A DNA stretch of 64,000 bases from contig JAVBXN010000014.1 of assembly GCA_030824515.1 (NCBI GenBank), positions 108,324 to 172,323 on the forward strand, written 5' to 3'. Source of the DNA: Pelobacter sp. (GTDB taxonomy: Bacteria > Desulfobacterota > Desulfuromonadia > Geobacterales > Pseudopelobacteraceae). This document shows, piece by piece, positions 24,643 through 33,681 of the stretch. The translations under genes were made by a program, and so were the position numbers. Numbering within the stretch: position 1 is the first letter of the stretch; every line of letters starts with the position of its first letter. The notes under the pieces were generated by a model that was not told where the DNA came from, made no database searches, and was given only the letters and a program-made list of their open reading frames with translations.

Positions 24643-25800
24643 TCATTTTGCCGGTTTCGGCGCAGCCTGCCGCTGAAAATCTGAAGACACCAGCTCCGCA
24701 GTCACCTGACCAAGAGCGATTGAGGTTACAAATCGTACCGGAACCCGGTACTGATCGTCCGTCACCCAGATCAGCACATCCCCAGTCCTTCTGAAAATGC
24801 CTTCCGTTTTGAGCTTCGGCTGAATAACCAGAGTATCGGCCGCTCTGAAACCAGGCATAATTATTTTCTCGCGGCGCAGAATCTCCACCGGCAGTTCAGT
24901 ATATCGGTCACTGTCATAAACCTGGAGTGTCTCGGTTATTCCAACCTTCAGCGGCCGGTTTCGGAGGTAGTAGAATCCGGAAAGAAGGTCGACCAAGTCA
25001 CTGTTGGGAATCGGTTCCCGGACACTCCTGTTGGTTAGGCGGTCAATCCAGAAAACGTTCTTATCCCGCAGGAAAATGGTGAATCCACGGTCGCTTTTGA
25101 AGGTGCCTTCCTGCTGCCTGATTTTGCTGAGGATGTAGTTTCCGCCGATATGGCGGGTCTCGATCAGATCGTCAACCGGGTAGATGCTGGCAATAACTGA
25201 ATTGGAGCAGACCCGCAACGAAATTTTGACCTCGTTGTTTTCCTTTTTTGCTTCCAGTTCAGCACTCCCCACCGGCATACCAAGCAGACTTATGCGGTAG
25301 TTAATCTTCTCACTGTCGCTGGACAAAAACTCGCCGGCTGTTCGCAATGGCGGATCGACAACAATAACCGCAGCTTTGCGGTCAGGTAGGGGTGGAGTTG
25401 TCTGTGGCAGCGAATTTCTGCCAACACTGTTTTGCTCATCCGCAAGAGCAGGCGGAGCAGCCGTGGCGGTTGACTGACTGCCCCCGTTGCTGCTTGCAAC
25501 GTCAGGTTCTGCAACACTCTTTTCAGCAAACTGTGCAGCGGGATTAGTGTTTACTGCTTTATTGCTGACTTTGCTTTGAGGTTTAGGGATTGGAGGGCGT
25601 GTAATTGTTTCTTTTTGCACGGGAATTGTGGTGAAAGAGGATGATTTCAGATCTACGCTGACAAGCGAATCAAACGTAACTGGCGTAGAATACTTATGGT
25701 GAGCGAACCACGTCAACAAGGAAAGCATCAGAATATGCGTCAGAACTGATGTTGCCATGCAAATAGCAGCAAGGTGGATGTGGTGTTTATAAATATTCAT
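24643..25800 (-). CDS. DUF3108 domain protein with N-terminal membrane anchor
   Basis: 385 residues from the preferred start at 25800; an in-frame ATG at 25854 would add 18. The choice is uncertain because AAGGA lies about 14 nt upstream of 25800. Residues 10-35 form one membrane helix, followed by a Pro/Ser/Ala-rich spacer of about 120 residues, like a TonB-type linker. A DUF3108 domain (residues about 170-375: INYRISLLGMPVGSAELEAK, ETRHIGGNYILSKIRQQEGTF, PIPNSDLVDLLSGFYYLRN, PVRFVTSIALG) follows. DUF3108 proteins are envelope proteins of unknown function. It lies just after the terminator of the cytochrome operon. Confidence 0.8.
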   Translation of the reverse strand: MNIYKHHIHLAAICMATSVLTHILMLSLLTWFAHHKYSTPVTFDSLVSVDLKSSSFTTIPVQKETITRPPIPKPQSKVSNKAVNTNPAAQFAEKSVAEPDVASSNGGSQSTATAAPPALADEQNSVGRNSLPQTTPPLPDRKAAVIVVDPPLRTAGEFLSSDSEKINYRISLLGMPVGSAELEAKKENNEVKISLRVCSNSVIASIYPVDDLIETRHIGGNYILSKIRQQEGTFKSDRGFTIFLRDKNVFWIDRLTNRSVREPIPNSDLVDLLSGFYYLRNRPLKVGITETLQVYDSDRYTELPVEILRREKIIMPGFRAADTLVIQPKLKTEGIFRRTGDVLIWVTDDQYRVPVRFVTSIALGQVTAELVSSDFQRQAAPKPAK

Positions 25801-25861
25801 TCGCTTTAATATTGTCCTTACCACGTTTGACGAGACGCAGGATAGCGGATCCATTTACAAC

Positions 25862-25893
25862 AATGGCCCCGGCATAAAAATGCCGGGGCCATT
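25862..25893 (-). terminator. Hairpin after the 12-heme cytochrome gene
   Basis: AATGGCCCCGGCAT (25862-25875), loop AAAA, ATGCCGGGGCCATT (25880-25893). This is a perfect 14-bp stem, 29 nt beyond the cytochrome stop. The T-run after it is poor, so it may also be an mRNA-stabilising hairpin. Confidence 0.7.
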
Positions 25894-25922
25894 AAACAGC
25901 AACTAAATCATTTTACAGATTG

Positions 25923-28226
25923 TTAGTAGCGCTCAGCAGCAGTTCCGACATTGGCATCCGCCGTCCCGCGACTGATCAGGAAAGTAATGGCATCTGCCTT
26001 GTACGTAGTTGCGGCGGGAAGTGCGTTCAGTGTTGCAAATACACTGTAATTTGCTGTGTAGTCGTCGAGGTAATCCAGTGAATCGTAGATCAACCGACGC
26101 ACATAGTAGCGGTTGTGGGCAACTGCGCCTGGATCGTGCTCAAGCAGGTTGTAGTTGAAGGCAACGCCCATAACATTTTTCCATTCGGCAAAACCGTTAA
26201 CGCCGGCCCAGTTAGTGAATGCGCCGCCAGTTCCTCCTGCCCCATTATAAAAGTAAGGGTGAGCGTTAAAGAAGTATATCCCTTTGGCAACCAGAGCAGC
26301 GTTAAGTGCCTCAAGACCTGCATCAGCCCGTTTTTTCCAGGTTCCTTCGAACCATGTAGCTTTGGCATCGGTACCGGCTCCGCGTGTACTATGACAGGTT
26401 ACGCAGACCGGATTGAGCGAAACATCTCCTGCGGCGTACTCGCTGAACGGACTATAGGTGTGAGAAGCCTTGGCGCCGGCTTTTTCACTCGTCATGTGGC
26501 AAACTGCACAGGGACCACTTTTGCCGAGGCCATTTGCTGCGATGTATGCATCAGCTGCGGCGGTTCCGGAGGCGGAAACGCCAAGCTTGTCATGCACAAA
26601 ACCCTTGGGAGTCGAGTCGTAATCCCTGCCAAACAGAGTATAGCCGGTTTTACCGAAGACAGTGCCGCCAGCAGTCAGATAATGAGAGTTGACGAAAGAA
26701 CGTACACCGTCAGCATCCTGGTCATTCTTGATGACATCGCCAGATTCACGACCCAGATGGCATGTCATACAGACATTCGAATTGCCGGCATCCGGATAGG
26801 CAACGGTGGTTACCGGATCACCAGCAGTTGCTGCTGCATATGTCTCGGTGATAGCACCCGGAGTGCGCAAAGCGCCAGTTCCGGCGTTGGTGTGGCAGCC
26901 CCAGCAGTAGAGTAGTTCATTTTGAGGAGAAGTTTTGGTGGTGCTTGTCCATCCGGCCAGATGGGTGAAGCTATTGTTTGCGGCGACGTAGGTAGCCGGG
27001 TTAGCCATGAAATTGGCAGCGCCGGTTGAGGTGTGGCAGCGTTGACAGCTCTGGCGGCTTGCTGAATCCCAGTCATAGTGTTCCCATGCTGGGCCGGATG
27101 CAGCGTCAACACCAGCGGCCATAACCGTATCTGTCAGTGCTGAATTAGTTGCTTTCCAGGTGCCATCCGCATTTTTTGCTGCGGCTTCTTTCTGGTTCAG
27201 CAAACCGCCAGCGTGTGCTGATCTAGCCCAATCGGTATGGATTGTAGCCGGCCGGGGCCCAGATGATGAATTTTGACGGGTGTTGGTCTTGGCTTCATGG
27301 CCGTGACAGTCGAAGCAAGGATTTGCTCCCGTTGTTTTAATGACATAACCTTCGACCAGGTTGGTGGCAAGTCCAACGCCGGTAGCAGGGTTGTCATAGT
27401 GGGTGCTGGCGATGATGCGATACCAAGCGGTGTTATGATAGTAAGGTGCTGTGCCTGAAGCTGCAGTACCCGAGGCAACAATTGTACCATCAGGATTCTG
27501 GTAAGTGTGGCAGCTGGTACAGAGGTCGAACTGGTCAATCTTTCTGTTGTTGTTCGGATCCCAGGCGACAACAGCGCCAGCGGCATCACGAGTATTAACT
27601 TTTCGCAACGCGCCGCCGTGCTGATGGCAGGTTTTGCAGTCAATACCGCCGAACTTGCTGAAATCACGATCCTGAATCAGTTTGTAGGCGTTGTTGTTTA
27701 TAATATTTTGGTCACCGGTGTATCCAGCCACATTCGACAGAACTGCACCTTCTCCCGTATGACAACGATAGCACCTCTCGTTGGCATTGATTCCTTCGTA
27801 ACCGCCATTGGCATGGTTGGATGGATTTGCCGGATTTGTGTCTGCCCCAGCCTGCAGCAGAGCTGCAGCAAAGACTGTTGCGTTTGTACCGGCATGACAG
27901 GTGGCGCAGCGGGCTGCATCTGGTTTGGTATAAGGAATCGGTCCGACACCGTTGTGCTGCGCTCCACCGCCGTGGCAGGCTTCACAGCCGGCGCCATTCA
28001 GCGAAGCCGCTGACGCGTGTGGCGATTTATTATACTGGTCAATGATCCCTTCACCAGTCAGAGCGTCTTTTGCAGTGCTGTGGCACTGCACACAGGCTGT
28101 ATCGCCAACAGTCGCCACACTGTCAAGATTTGCCGACCCTTCTTTACTACTCGACCCGCATCCGTTCAGCAATGCGGCAAATGACAAGGCACCTAACAGC
28201 ATCATACTTAACTTCTTAAAACGCAT
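25923..28226 (-). CDS. omcB: Outer-membrane 12-heme c-type cytochrome lipoprotein (OmcB-like)
   Basis: A 767-residue lipoprotein with signal MRFKKLSMMLLGALSFAALL and lipobox LNGC at Cys23. I count 12 CxxCH heme sites: ACVQCH, GCEACH, RCATCH, RCYRCH, DCKTCH, LCTSCH, PCFDCH, SCQRCH, YCWGCH, VCMTCH, PCAVCH, VCVTCH. Number, length and gene order agree with OmcB of Geobacter, the surface-exposed terminal part of a porin-cytochrome conduit that passes electrons to Fe(III) and other outside acceptors. AAGGAGG lies before the ATG. It is third in the operon, after the porin and the 8-heme gene. The name rests on architecture; omcC-type paralogues would look the same. Confidence 0.85.
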   Translation of the reverse strand: MRFKKLSMMLLGALSFAALLNGCGSSSKEGSANLDSVATVGDTACVQCHSTAKDALTGEGIIDQYNKSPHASAASLNGAGCEACHGGGAQHNGVGPIPYTKPDAARCATCHAGTNATVFAAALLQAGADTNPANPSNHANGGYEGINANERCYRCHTGEGAVLSNVAGYTGDQNIINNNAYKLIQDRDFSKFGGIDCKTCHQHGGALRKVNTRDAAGAVVAWDPNNNRKIDQFDLCTSCHTYQNPDGTIVASGTAASGTAPYYHNTAWYRIIASTHYDNPATGVGLATNLVEGYVIKTTGANPCFDCHGHEAKTNTRQNSSSGPRPATIHTDWARSAHAGGLLNQKEAAAKNADGTWKATNSALTDTVMAAGVDAASGPAWEHYDWDSASRQSCQRCHTSTGAANFMANPATYVAANNSFTHLAGWTSTTKTSPQNELLYCWGCHTNAGTGALRTPGAITETYAAATAGDPVTTVAYPDAGNSNVCMTCHLGRESGDVIKNDQDADGVRSFVNSHYLTAGGTVFGKTGYTLFGRDYDSTPKGFVHDKLGVSASGTAAADAYIAANGLGKSGPCAVCHMTSEKAGAKASHTYSPFSEYAAGDVSLNPVCVTCHSTRGAGTDAKATWFEGTWKKRADAGLEALNAALVAKGIYFFNAHPYFYNGAGGTGGAFTNWAGVNGFAEWKNVMGVAFNYNLLEHDPGAVAHNRYYVRRLIYDSLDYLDDYTANYSVFATLNALPAATTYKADAITFLISRGTADANVGTAAERY

Positions 28227-28255
28227 AGCTTTCCTCCTTGGTTAGGGTGTTAAAA

Positions 28256-28945
28256 TCAATACGTTCCCGGCAGATGGCACTTCAGACAGACTTTTCCGCC
28301 CGAGCGGTCTTTCATGTTCCCGGATTTCCAGCTCCTAGGGTGAGGCCGAACCTTGCCACTACTGTGGCACTGGATGCAGACATCGCCTTCAGGATGGCAG
28401 GTCTGACAAGACTGCAGGTTACGCCGCGCCTCGGTGCTGTGATCAATAGCCCAGTATGACTGGCCATTTTGACCCAGAGGGTTGTGTGACTTGATTTTGA
28501 GTGATCCTTTGGGGAAACGGCTGTGGCAAGCGGTGCAATACTTCTGGTCATGGCAGCGATAGCACTGCTGTTGGTTGTCTTGAGCCTTCAAGGGATGGAT
28601 ACTGATGAAGTCGCTGCGGTGGCTTTTTGGTTTATAATCGCGACCACTGTTTCCTTTGGTCAGGTCATCACCGTTTCCTCCGCCTTGATGACAATCCAAG
28701 CACCACGACTGATCATGACACTGGTTGCAGTTCTTCCCGGCTTTGCCGGCCAATACTTTATGCCCACGAACAAAATCTGCATCATGGTTAGGGGCTACAC
28801 CTTCGCCTTTGTGGCAGGCATTACACTCCCTGATCGCCATTTTAGCGTATTCAGCGTGGGACATCTTCTTATCGGCGTATGAACGTTGCTGAAGACAAAT
28901 CAAGCCAATACCCAGAATTGCCAATATAAAAACTATTCTTTTCAC
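28256..28945 (-). CDS. omaB: Periplasmic 8-heme c-type cytochrome (OmaB-like)
   Basis: A 229-residue protein with a GTG start preceded by AAAGGGGGG. The signal peptide is VKRIVFILAILGIGLICLQQRSYA (first residue fMet). There are eight CxxCH motifs: CNACH, CNQCH, CLDCH, CYRCH, CTACH, CQTCH, CIQCH, CLKCH. Size and heme count match OmaB, the periplasmic partner that feeds electrons through the OmbB porin to OmcB. Spacing to the porin gene is 15 nt upstream and to omcB 29 nt downstream, so all three are co-transcribed. Many extra His residues (SHAEY, NHDADFVRGHK) could be axial heme ligands. Confidence 0.85.
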   Translation of the reverse strand: MKRIVFILAILGIGLICLQQRSYADKKMSHAEYAKMAIRECNACHKGEGVAPNHDADFVRGHKVLAGKAGKNCNQCHDQSWCLDCHQGGGNGDDLTKGNSGRDYKPKSHRSDFISIHPLKAQDNQQQCYRCHDQKYCTACHSRFPKGSLKIKSHNPLGQNGQSYWAIDHSTEARRNLQSCQTCHPEGDVCIQCHSSGKVRPHPRSWKSGNMKDRSGGKVCLKCHLPGTY

Positions 28946-28960
28946 GTATGTCCCCCCTTT

Positions 28961-30172
28961 CTAAAAGTCGTAATTGAAGGCCATCCGTCCCCGCCAGTCA
29001 CTTTCGTAACTTGCGTTAACGTTGTCTTCAATCCTGACAGATGCGGACATGTTCTGGGCAAGTTTGTACTTGCCGCCAAACCAGTACTTGCGGGCAGTTT
29101 CTTCACCGGTGGTCCGGTCGCGCTGGTACACATCAAAATGGATCCCTGCCGCCAGCTCCAGAGCCTTGATCGGCTCGTAAATAACCTCGGCAATGCCGCC
29201 ATTCAATTCTCCGCCGTAGCCACTGCGTCGGTCATAGTTCAGGTTCAACTGAAGTTTTTCAATTGGCCGGATGCGACAACCGACTTCGATTACATCGGCT
29301 TCATCTCCTTCGTAATCCTGTCTGCTATACCCTACATTGGCCGAGATCATATCGTTGATGGTGTAATCGATGCGAAAAACACCTTCCTGATAGCGACTGA
29401 CGGCGAACACTGAGTAGATCGATGTGGAGTCAAATGTTGGGTAACTCTGGTACCATTCTCCGGTCAGCACCAGATCAGCTGTTGGAAAATATTTGACGCC
29501 TGCCAGCACTTCGCTGAAAACCTCGCTGGCCATATCAAACCTGGTGTTGCCATAGACTTTAAGGGAATTAAACATGTACTGCTTGAATGATGCTCCCAGA
29601 TTGTCGCGGGCAACGCCATCCTGGTCGAACTTCATGAAATAGCTCAATTCGGCATCGGTGTTTTTGTAACTGGCCAGATTGACCGCGGCTCCAAAGGCAA
29701 AATCCCGGTCACGAGTCGCCTCGCCATTCAGGTCATAAAACACGTTGCGGCCGCCCATAACCGAGAAGGCCAGCGGCCCGACATTTTTAAGCTCGATTTG
29801 TCCACCATCAATCAACGCACTTCCTGCAGCATAATTGACAAACTGCCGTCCAAAACGCAGATCAACCTTATTGAACAGATCGCGGTAATCTCCATACAAG
29901 TAATAGAGTCTTCCGTTCAGCCCCCCTCCGTTGCGAACATCCTGTGTGATGCGGCCATATCCCTGAATAGAGAATTTTTCAGCCTTGTCAATTTTCGTGA
30001 TCGACAGGTTGAGGTATTCGCCAAATTCAGCCACTTTTTTATTGGTGAAGATGTCGTTATACCATTGGAATTGGGTGGAGCTTCTGCCGTGTACCTCCGC
30101 CGACCAGGCTGCGGTGGATGCAAGCAGCATCGATGAGCCGGCCAGCAAGCAGAACAATCTTTTAAATGCCAT
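28961..30172 (-). CDS. ombB: Outer-membrane porin of the electron conduit (OmbB-like)
   Basis: A 403-residue protein with signal peptide MAFKRLFCLLAGSSMLLASTAAWSA. The rest alternates polar and aromatic residues in many short strands separated by turns (RLYYLYGDYRDLFNKVDLRFGRQFV, ELSYFMKFDQDG, QLNLNYDRRSGYGGELNGG). It ends with a terminal Phe (MAFNYDF), the outer-membrane insertion signal. Such barrels hold the periplasmic and surface cytochromes in the Geobacter porin-cytochrome complex. AAAGGAGG lies before the ATG. It is first of the conduit genes, 86 nt after the TetR gene. Confidence 0.85.
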   Translation of the reverse strand: MAFKRLFCLLAGSSMLLASTAAWSAEVHGRSSTQFQWYNDIFTNKKVAEFGEYLNLSITKIDKAEKFSIQGYGRITQDVRNGGGLNGRLYYLYGDYRDLFNKVDLRFGRQFVNYAAGSALIDGGQIELKNVGPLAFSVMGGRNVFYDLNGEATRDRDFAFGAAVNLASYKNTDAELSYFMKFDQDGVARDNLGASFKQYMFNSLKVYGNTRFDMASEVFSEVLAGVKYFPTADLVLTGEWYQSYPTFDSTSIYSVFAVSRYQEGVFRIDYTINDMISANVGYSRQDYEGDEADVIEVGCRIRPIEKLQLNLNYDRRSGYGGELNGGIAEVIYEPIKALELAAGIHFDVYQRDRTTGEETARKYWFGGKYKLAQNMSASVRIEDNVNASYESDWRGRMAFNYDF

Positions 30173-30258
30173 CAGAAACCTCCTTTCATCTAAATAAACA
30201 GCTTGCGAACACGTCGGTCATTCAAAGGCGCTACTCACCTCCTTTCAGAATATCTGGC

Positions 30259-30855
30259 TTACTTTTGTCCGGTCACTCCGTTGCAAAGCATATTCACAAT
30301 CGAATCAATCAACGGCTTATTGTCCATGCTTTTACAGGAGCCGCCCAGCTGCATCTCTTCCACCTGAAAACAACCGTAACAGAGCATCACAAATATTCTG
30401 GCAGCCAGCTTCGGATCGCAGCAGACAGAAGACCCACGCCGCAGAACCTCTGTAAAATAGCTGCCGCAGACCCTGTAGAGCTCATCCAGAAAGGTTTGGC
30501 ACAACGGGCGAAAAGTTTCCGGATCCCGCTGCAGCTCCATCTGAAACATACGTATCCAGGGTTTGTTGTCGGACAGCTTTTCCAAAAAAACATTTACCAG
30601 GCTTGCAATACCCTCGTTTAGCGGCTTGTCAAGCAGGGACGGTATCAACTCTTCAATCACCGGCATTGTTGAGTGGCGTTGTGTTATTTGACGGAACAGA
30701 TTTTCCTTATTAGTGAATTGACGGAAGAGCGTCACCTCCGCCACCCCGGCCAGTTGAGCTATCTCACGGGTAGATGCACCCGCGAAACCCTTGTCGGACA
30801 TGAGTTCAAAGGCCGCCTGTAGAATTCGCTCCTTTGCCGGCTTTTTCGTTGTCAT
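30259..30855 (-). CDS. TetR-family regulator of the electron conduit operon
   Basis: A 198-residue protein. The N-terminal HTH is clear: RILQAAFELMSDKGFAGASTREIAQLAGVAEVTLFRQFTNKENLF. The C-terminal ligand domain has a vicinal CC (SSVCCDPKLAA) and further Cys (CYGCF, GGSCKSM) that could sense redox or metals, which is speculation. GAGGAAAT precedes the ATG. An 18-bp dyad lies 12 bp upstream of the start and is probably its own operator. In G. sulfurreducens the ombB-omaB-omcB genes are likewise preceded by a TetR-type gene (OrfR). Readthrough into ombB is likely, as no terminator separates them. Confidence 0.85.
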   Translation of the reverse strand: MTTKKPAKERILQAAFELMSDKGFAGASTREIAQLAGVAEVTLFRQFTNKENLFRQITQRHSTMPVIEELIPSLLDKPLNEGIASLVNVFLEKLSDNKPWIRMFQMELQRDPETFRPLCQTFLDELYRVCGSYFTEVLRRGSSVCCDPKLAARIFVMLCYGCFQVEEMQLGGSCKSMDNKPLIDSIVNMLCNGVTGQK

Positions 30856-30867
30856 ATTTCCTCACTA

Positions 30868-30885
30868 TGTAAGTGCTCACTTACA
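30868..30885. promoter_or_regulatory. TetR-type operator dyad
   Basis: TGTAAGTG and CACTTACA are perfect 8-bp arms around a CT centre. The size and GTG...CAC layout are typical of TetR-family operators. It lies between the probable promoter and the start of the regulator gene, so occupancy would repress the gene. Confidence 0.75.
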
Positions 30886-31170
30886 GCACATACCGTGCCC
30901 GAAAAAATAATTAAACATTACAAATCATGTATTTACGTCAGCTAAGGTAAGTCCAGAAAATCAGCAAATAGCTTGCCAAAAGCAAAAGAAAAGTCTGCGG
31001 CAAAAAAGCTCATTAATAACAGAGGATTGTGTCAGCATCGGGCAGGAATGAAGTTGTTGCGAATTAACTTTACCTCAATATTTGACAGAAGCGCTAAATA
31101 TGGAGGGATATTTTGAAGGGAGATTGAGCCGTTTTTCGCTCTTGACATACTTTACTAATTGGTGGCGCAC
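30886..31170. other. Intergenic stretch between TetR operator and prx terminator
   Basis: AT-rich sequence that must carry the promoter of the TetR-conduit operon on the minus strand; candidate boxes are too degenerate to call. A frame on the plus strand runs across the peroxiredoxin terminator and is not credible. No gene seen. Confidence 0.5.
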
Positions 31171-31198
31171 AAAAAAAACGCGGCCTGATCAGCCGCGT
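31171..31198 (-). terminator. Terminator of the peroxiredoxin gene
   Basis: On the minus strand, stem ACGCGGC with complement GCCGCGT closes a 7-nt loop and is followed by eight T (AAAAAAAA at 31171-31178 on the plus strand). It lies 50 nt beyond the stop codon. A classic intrinsic terminator. Confidence 0.9.
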
Positions 31199-31247
31199 CT
31201 TTGTGTTCCTTTAATCCTCGCTTTGGAAGGAGGAAGAATGGATATAT

Positions 31248-31844
31248 CTATTTTGCGTGCTTGGCAAGATATGAGGCGACCCCTTCGGCGGTCGGCTTCA
31301 TCGCTTCCTCGCCCTCCTGCCAGTTGGCCGGACAGACTTCACCGTGGGTATCGGAGAACTGGACCGCGTCCACCATTCTCAGCGCCTCGACAACGCTTCT
31401 GCCCAGCGGCAGGTCATTGATGATGCAATGACGCACCTTTCCGGTCGGGTCGATCAGAAACAGGCCACGCAACGCAACCGAGCCATTGAAGAGGATGCCG
31501 TAGGATTTGGCAATTTCCTTGTTGAGATCCTGTACCAGCGGATACTGAACGTTGCCGATACCGCCGTTCTCGATGGGGGTGTTCTTCCATGCCAGATGTG
31601 TGAACTTGGAGTCAACGGAAATACCGATCACTTCACAGTTCTTGCTCTTGAACTCGTTAACCCGCTTATCAAAGGCCAGGATTTCAGAAGGGCAGACGAA
31701 GGTGAAGTCCAACGGGTAAAATAGCAACAGAACATATTTTCCCTTGAAACCGGAGAGTGTGATGTTTCCGAAAGTGTTGTCGGGCATGACAGCTTCAGCT
31801 GTGAAATCGGGGGCTTGCTGGGTTACGAGTGTTGTAAGGCACAT
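31248..31844 (-). CDS. 2-Cys peroxiredoxin (AhpC/Prx1 type)
   Basis: A 198-residue protein. The start at 31844 is supported by AAAGGAG upstream; the ORF extension of 19 codons has no ribosome site. The peroxidatic cysteine is in FYPLDFTFVCPSEI and the resolving one in GEVCPANWQEG, with GGIGNVQYPLVQDLNKEIAKSYGI and RGLFLIDPTGKVRH in between, all typical of AhpC/Prx1. It reduces peroxides in the cytosol. The gene has its own promoter and terminator. No reductase (AhpF) gene is adjacent, so thioredoxin is the likely donor. Confidence 0.93.
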   Translation of the reverse strand: MCLTTLVTQQAPDFTAEAVMPDNTFGNITLSGFKGKYVLLLFYPLDFTFVCPSEILAFDKRVNEFKSKNCEVIGISVDSKFTHLAWKNTPIENGGIGNVQYPLVQDLNKEIAKSYGILFNGSVALRGLFLIDPTGKVRHCIINDLPLGRSVVEALRMVDAVQFSDTHGEVCPANWQEGEEAMKPTAEGVASYLAKHAK

Positions 31845-31887
31845 AAGAGATTCTCCTTTTGAGTAAAAGTAATGATTAATGTTTATG

Positions 31888-31916
31888 GTAATACCAGCCA
31901 ATCATGCTCTTGTCAA
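31888..31916 (-). promoter_or_regulatory. Sigma-70-type promoter of the peroxiredoxin gene
   Basis: On the minus strand, TTGACA (31916-31911), a 17-nt spacer, then TATTAC (31893-31888), about 43 nt before the ATG. The -35 is perfect and the -10 matches 4 of 6. Confidence 0.7.
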
Positions 31917-31944
31917 TAGGATAAAAATACTCTTTTAGTCTTTT

Positions 31945-33378
31945 TTACAGATATGGAGAAAAAAGATGGAAAAAACCGTCTCTCAGTTTGGTTGTCAGCG
32001 GCCGATTTTCAATCTCCTCCAGCGATATTTCCCGTGCTCGCAGCACGGCCTTCTCGAAGTGCCGTTTGATGCAGACGGCAAATTCGTGATCGAACACACT
32101 CAGGTTGAGTTCAAAATTGAGTCGCAGGCTGCGGGTATCGAGGTTGGCGGAACCGATCATTGACCAGATTTCGTCCACCAGCATAAGCTTGCTGTGTACG
32201 AATGGAGGAGGCAGATAATAGACCTTGACCCCACTGGCCAGAAGCTCCCACAAGAGCGCCTGAGTAGCCCACTGCACAAAGGGGAGGTTGTTGTGCCCCG
32301 GCAGAACCACGCGTACATTCACGCCCCTGAGAGAGGCTGTTATCAGCGCAGAGATCATCGAACGTTCGGGGATGAAATAGGGGGTCATGATACTGACTGA
32401 ACGCGCCGAACAGGACAGGGCTCCCATGATGATCTGCTCCAGCTTGCGGAATTCCTTGTCCGGTCCGTCGCTGATACAGCGGACCAAAGCATTTCCGACC
32501 GGTTCGATGGCTGGGAAGAAGAGCGGGGCATCGAGTCTTTCGCCGGTGACAAAGAACCAGTCTTCCAGGAATGAGCGCTGAAGGTCCGCTACCACCGGTC
32601 CCAGCACGGAAAAGTGTATGTCCAGCGTTGCCTGGCCCGGCTCGGCTTCTGAAAGCATGTGCCGGCCGCGAATGTTCATCCCACCGGTGAACGCTTCCCG
32701 CCCATCTATGATCAGCAGCTTGCGGTGATTGCGAAGGTTGATGTAGGCGCCGTGTCTAAGCGGCAGGTAGCGGGCCAGACACACCCGTGAATTACGAAAG
32801 GCCCTGGTGGGCGAAATACGGCTGTATTTCTCGCCGAGAGCATCGATGATGACACGCACCGCCACTCCGCGCTCGGCGGCCGCTTTCAGTTGCTCGACAA
32901 ACTCGCCGCCGATTCCGTCAGCATCAAAAATATAGCTGGAGAGATTAATGCTTTCCTGCGCGCGACGGATGGCCACCAGCATGGCCGGATAGGCATTGTC
33001 GCCGTTTTCCAGCAGCAGGATGCGATTTCCGTCTCGCAGCGGAGTAGCAACGACCCGCTCGGCCAGAACGCAGAGATCGCGCAGATGTGTGGCCGCCGCC
33101 GGAAGCGGCACAACGGCTCCATGCTGCTCCTCCAGCGGATAGATTTCAGTGCCGCTGATACGACGGCCACTCTCCTGCCAGTTGCGGGCCCGCCGCGAGA
33201 TGCGGTTTATTCCCAGGCACCAGTATAAAAACGGCCCGATCAGCGGAAGTGCCAGGCTCAGACTAGTCCAGACCAGCGCCGAACGGGAATCGCGCTTGAA
33301 GAGCAGGGCATGGCCGGCCGCTGCCAGGGAGAGCAGGCAGCAACTTACCACAAATAGTGCAATCAGGAGATGGTCCAA
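31945..33378 (-). CDS. cls: Cardiolipin synthase (phospholipase D family)
   Basis: A 477-residue protein with two N-terminal membrane helices (residues 1-25 and 35-60) and two HKD motifs, HRKLLIIDGREAFTGGMNI near 220 and HSKLMLVDEIWSMIGSANLDTRS near 395. Both match the PLD consensus H-x-K-x4-D. These join two phosphatidylglycerols to cardiolipin at the inner membrane. The Rieske gene ends 3 nt upstream of its start, so the two share a transcript. The C-terminus is normal, with REISLEEIENRPLTTKLRDG. Confidence 0.92.
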   Translation of the reverse strand: MDHLLIALFVVSCCLLSLAAAGHALLFKRDSRSALVWTSLSLALPLIGPFLYWCLGINRISRRARNWQESGRRISGTEIYPLEEQHGAVVPLPAAATHLRDLCVLAERVVATPLRDGNRILLLENGDNAYPAMLVAIRRAQESINLSSYIFDADGIGGEFVEQLKAAAERGVAVRVIIDALGEKYSRISPTRAFRNSRVCLARYLPLRHGAYINLRNHRKLLIIDGREAFTGGMNIRGRHMLSEAEPGQATLDIHFSVLGPVVADLQRSFLEDWFFVTGERLDAPLFFPAIEPVGNALVRCISDGPDKEFRKLEQIIMGALSCSARSVSIMTPYFIPERSMISALITASLRGVNVRVVLPGHNNLPFVQWATQALLWELLASGVKVYYLPPPFVHSKLMLVDEIWSMIGSANLDTRSLRLNFELNLSVFDHEFAVCIKRHFEKAVLRAREISLEEIENRPLTTKLRDGFFHLFSPYL

Positions 33379-33381
33379 GGC

Positions 33382-33681
33382 TCAACCCAGATCGACCAGG
33401 ATCTCGTCACCATTCAGCTGGACCGGAAATGTCGCCAGAACAAATTCGGGATGCTCGGCACATTTGCCGTCTGCAAGACTGAAACGGTAACCATGCCTGG
33501 GGCATGATATGTGACCATCCTTGACCACGGCGGCGCCCATCGGACTTCCCTGGTGGGGGCATTCATTCTCAACCGCATAAATAGTCCCTTTGATGTTGAT
33601 CAACAGAACTTCGCGGCCGGAAACGGATACGACCTTTTTACCGAAGTTCGGAACTTCACTGACTTTTGCAGCTGTTTGCAT
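33382..33681 (-). CDS. Rieske [2Fe-2S] ferredoxin-like protein
   Basis: 99 residues from the start at 33681, supported by GGGAGG about 7 nt upstream. The Rieske ligands are CPHQG (C-x-H) and, 17 residues later, CPRHGYRF (C-x2-H). The layout is that of small soluble Rieske proteins such as the NirD or dioxygenase-ferredoxin type, not the cytochrome bc subunit. It would carry one electron in the cytosol. The partner is unknown; it is co-transcribed with the cardiolipin synthase, a pairing with no obvious biochemical link. Confidence 0.9.
   Translation of the reverse strand: MQTAAKVSEVPNFGKKVVSVSGREVLLINIKGTIYAVENECPHQGSPMGAAVVKDGHISCPRHGYRFSLADGKCAEHPEFVLATFPVQLNGDEILVDLG

Noticed and set aside
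31082..31420. Rightward 112-codon frame before the peroxiredoxin
   Set aside because: It runs through the peroxiredoxin terminator and antisense into the gene, with no ribosome site.
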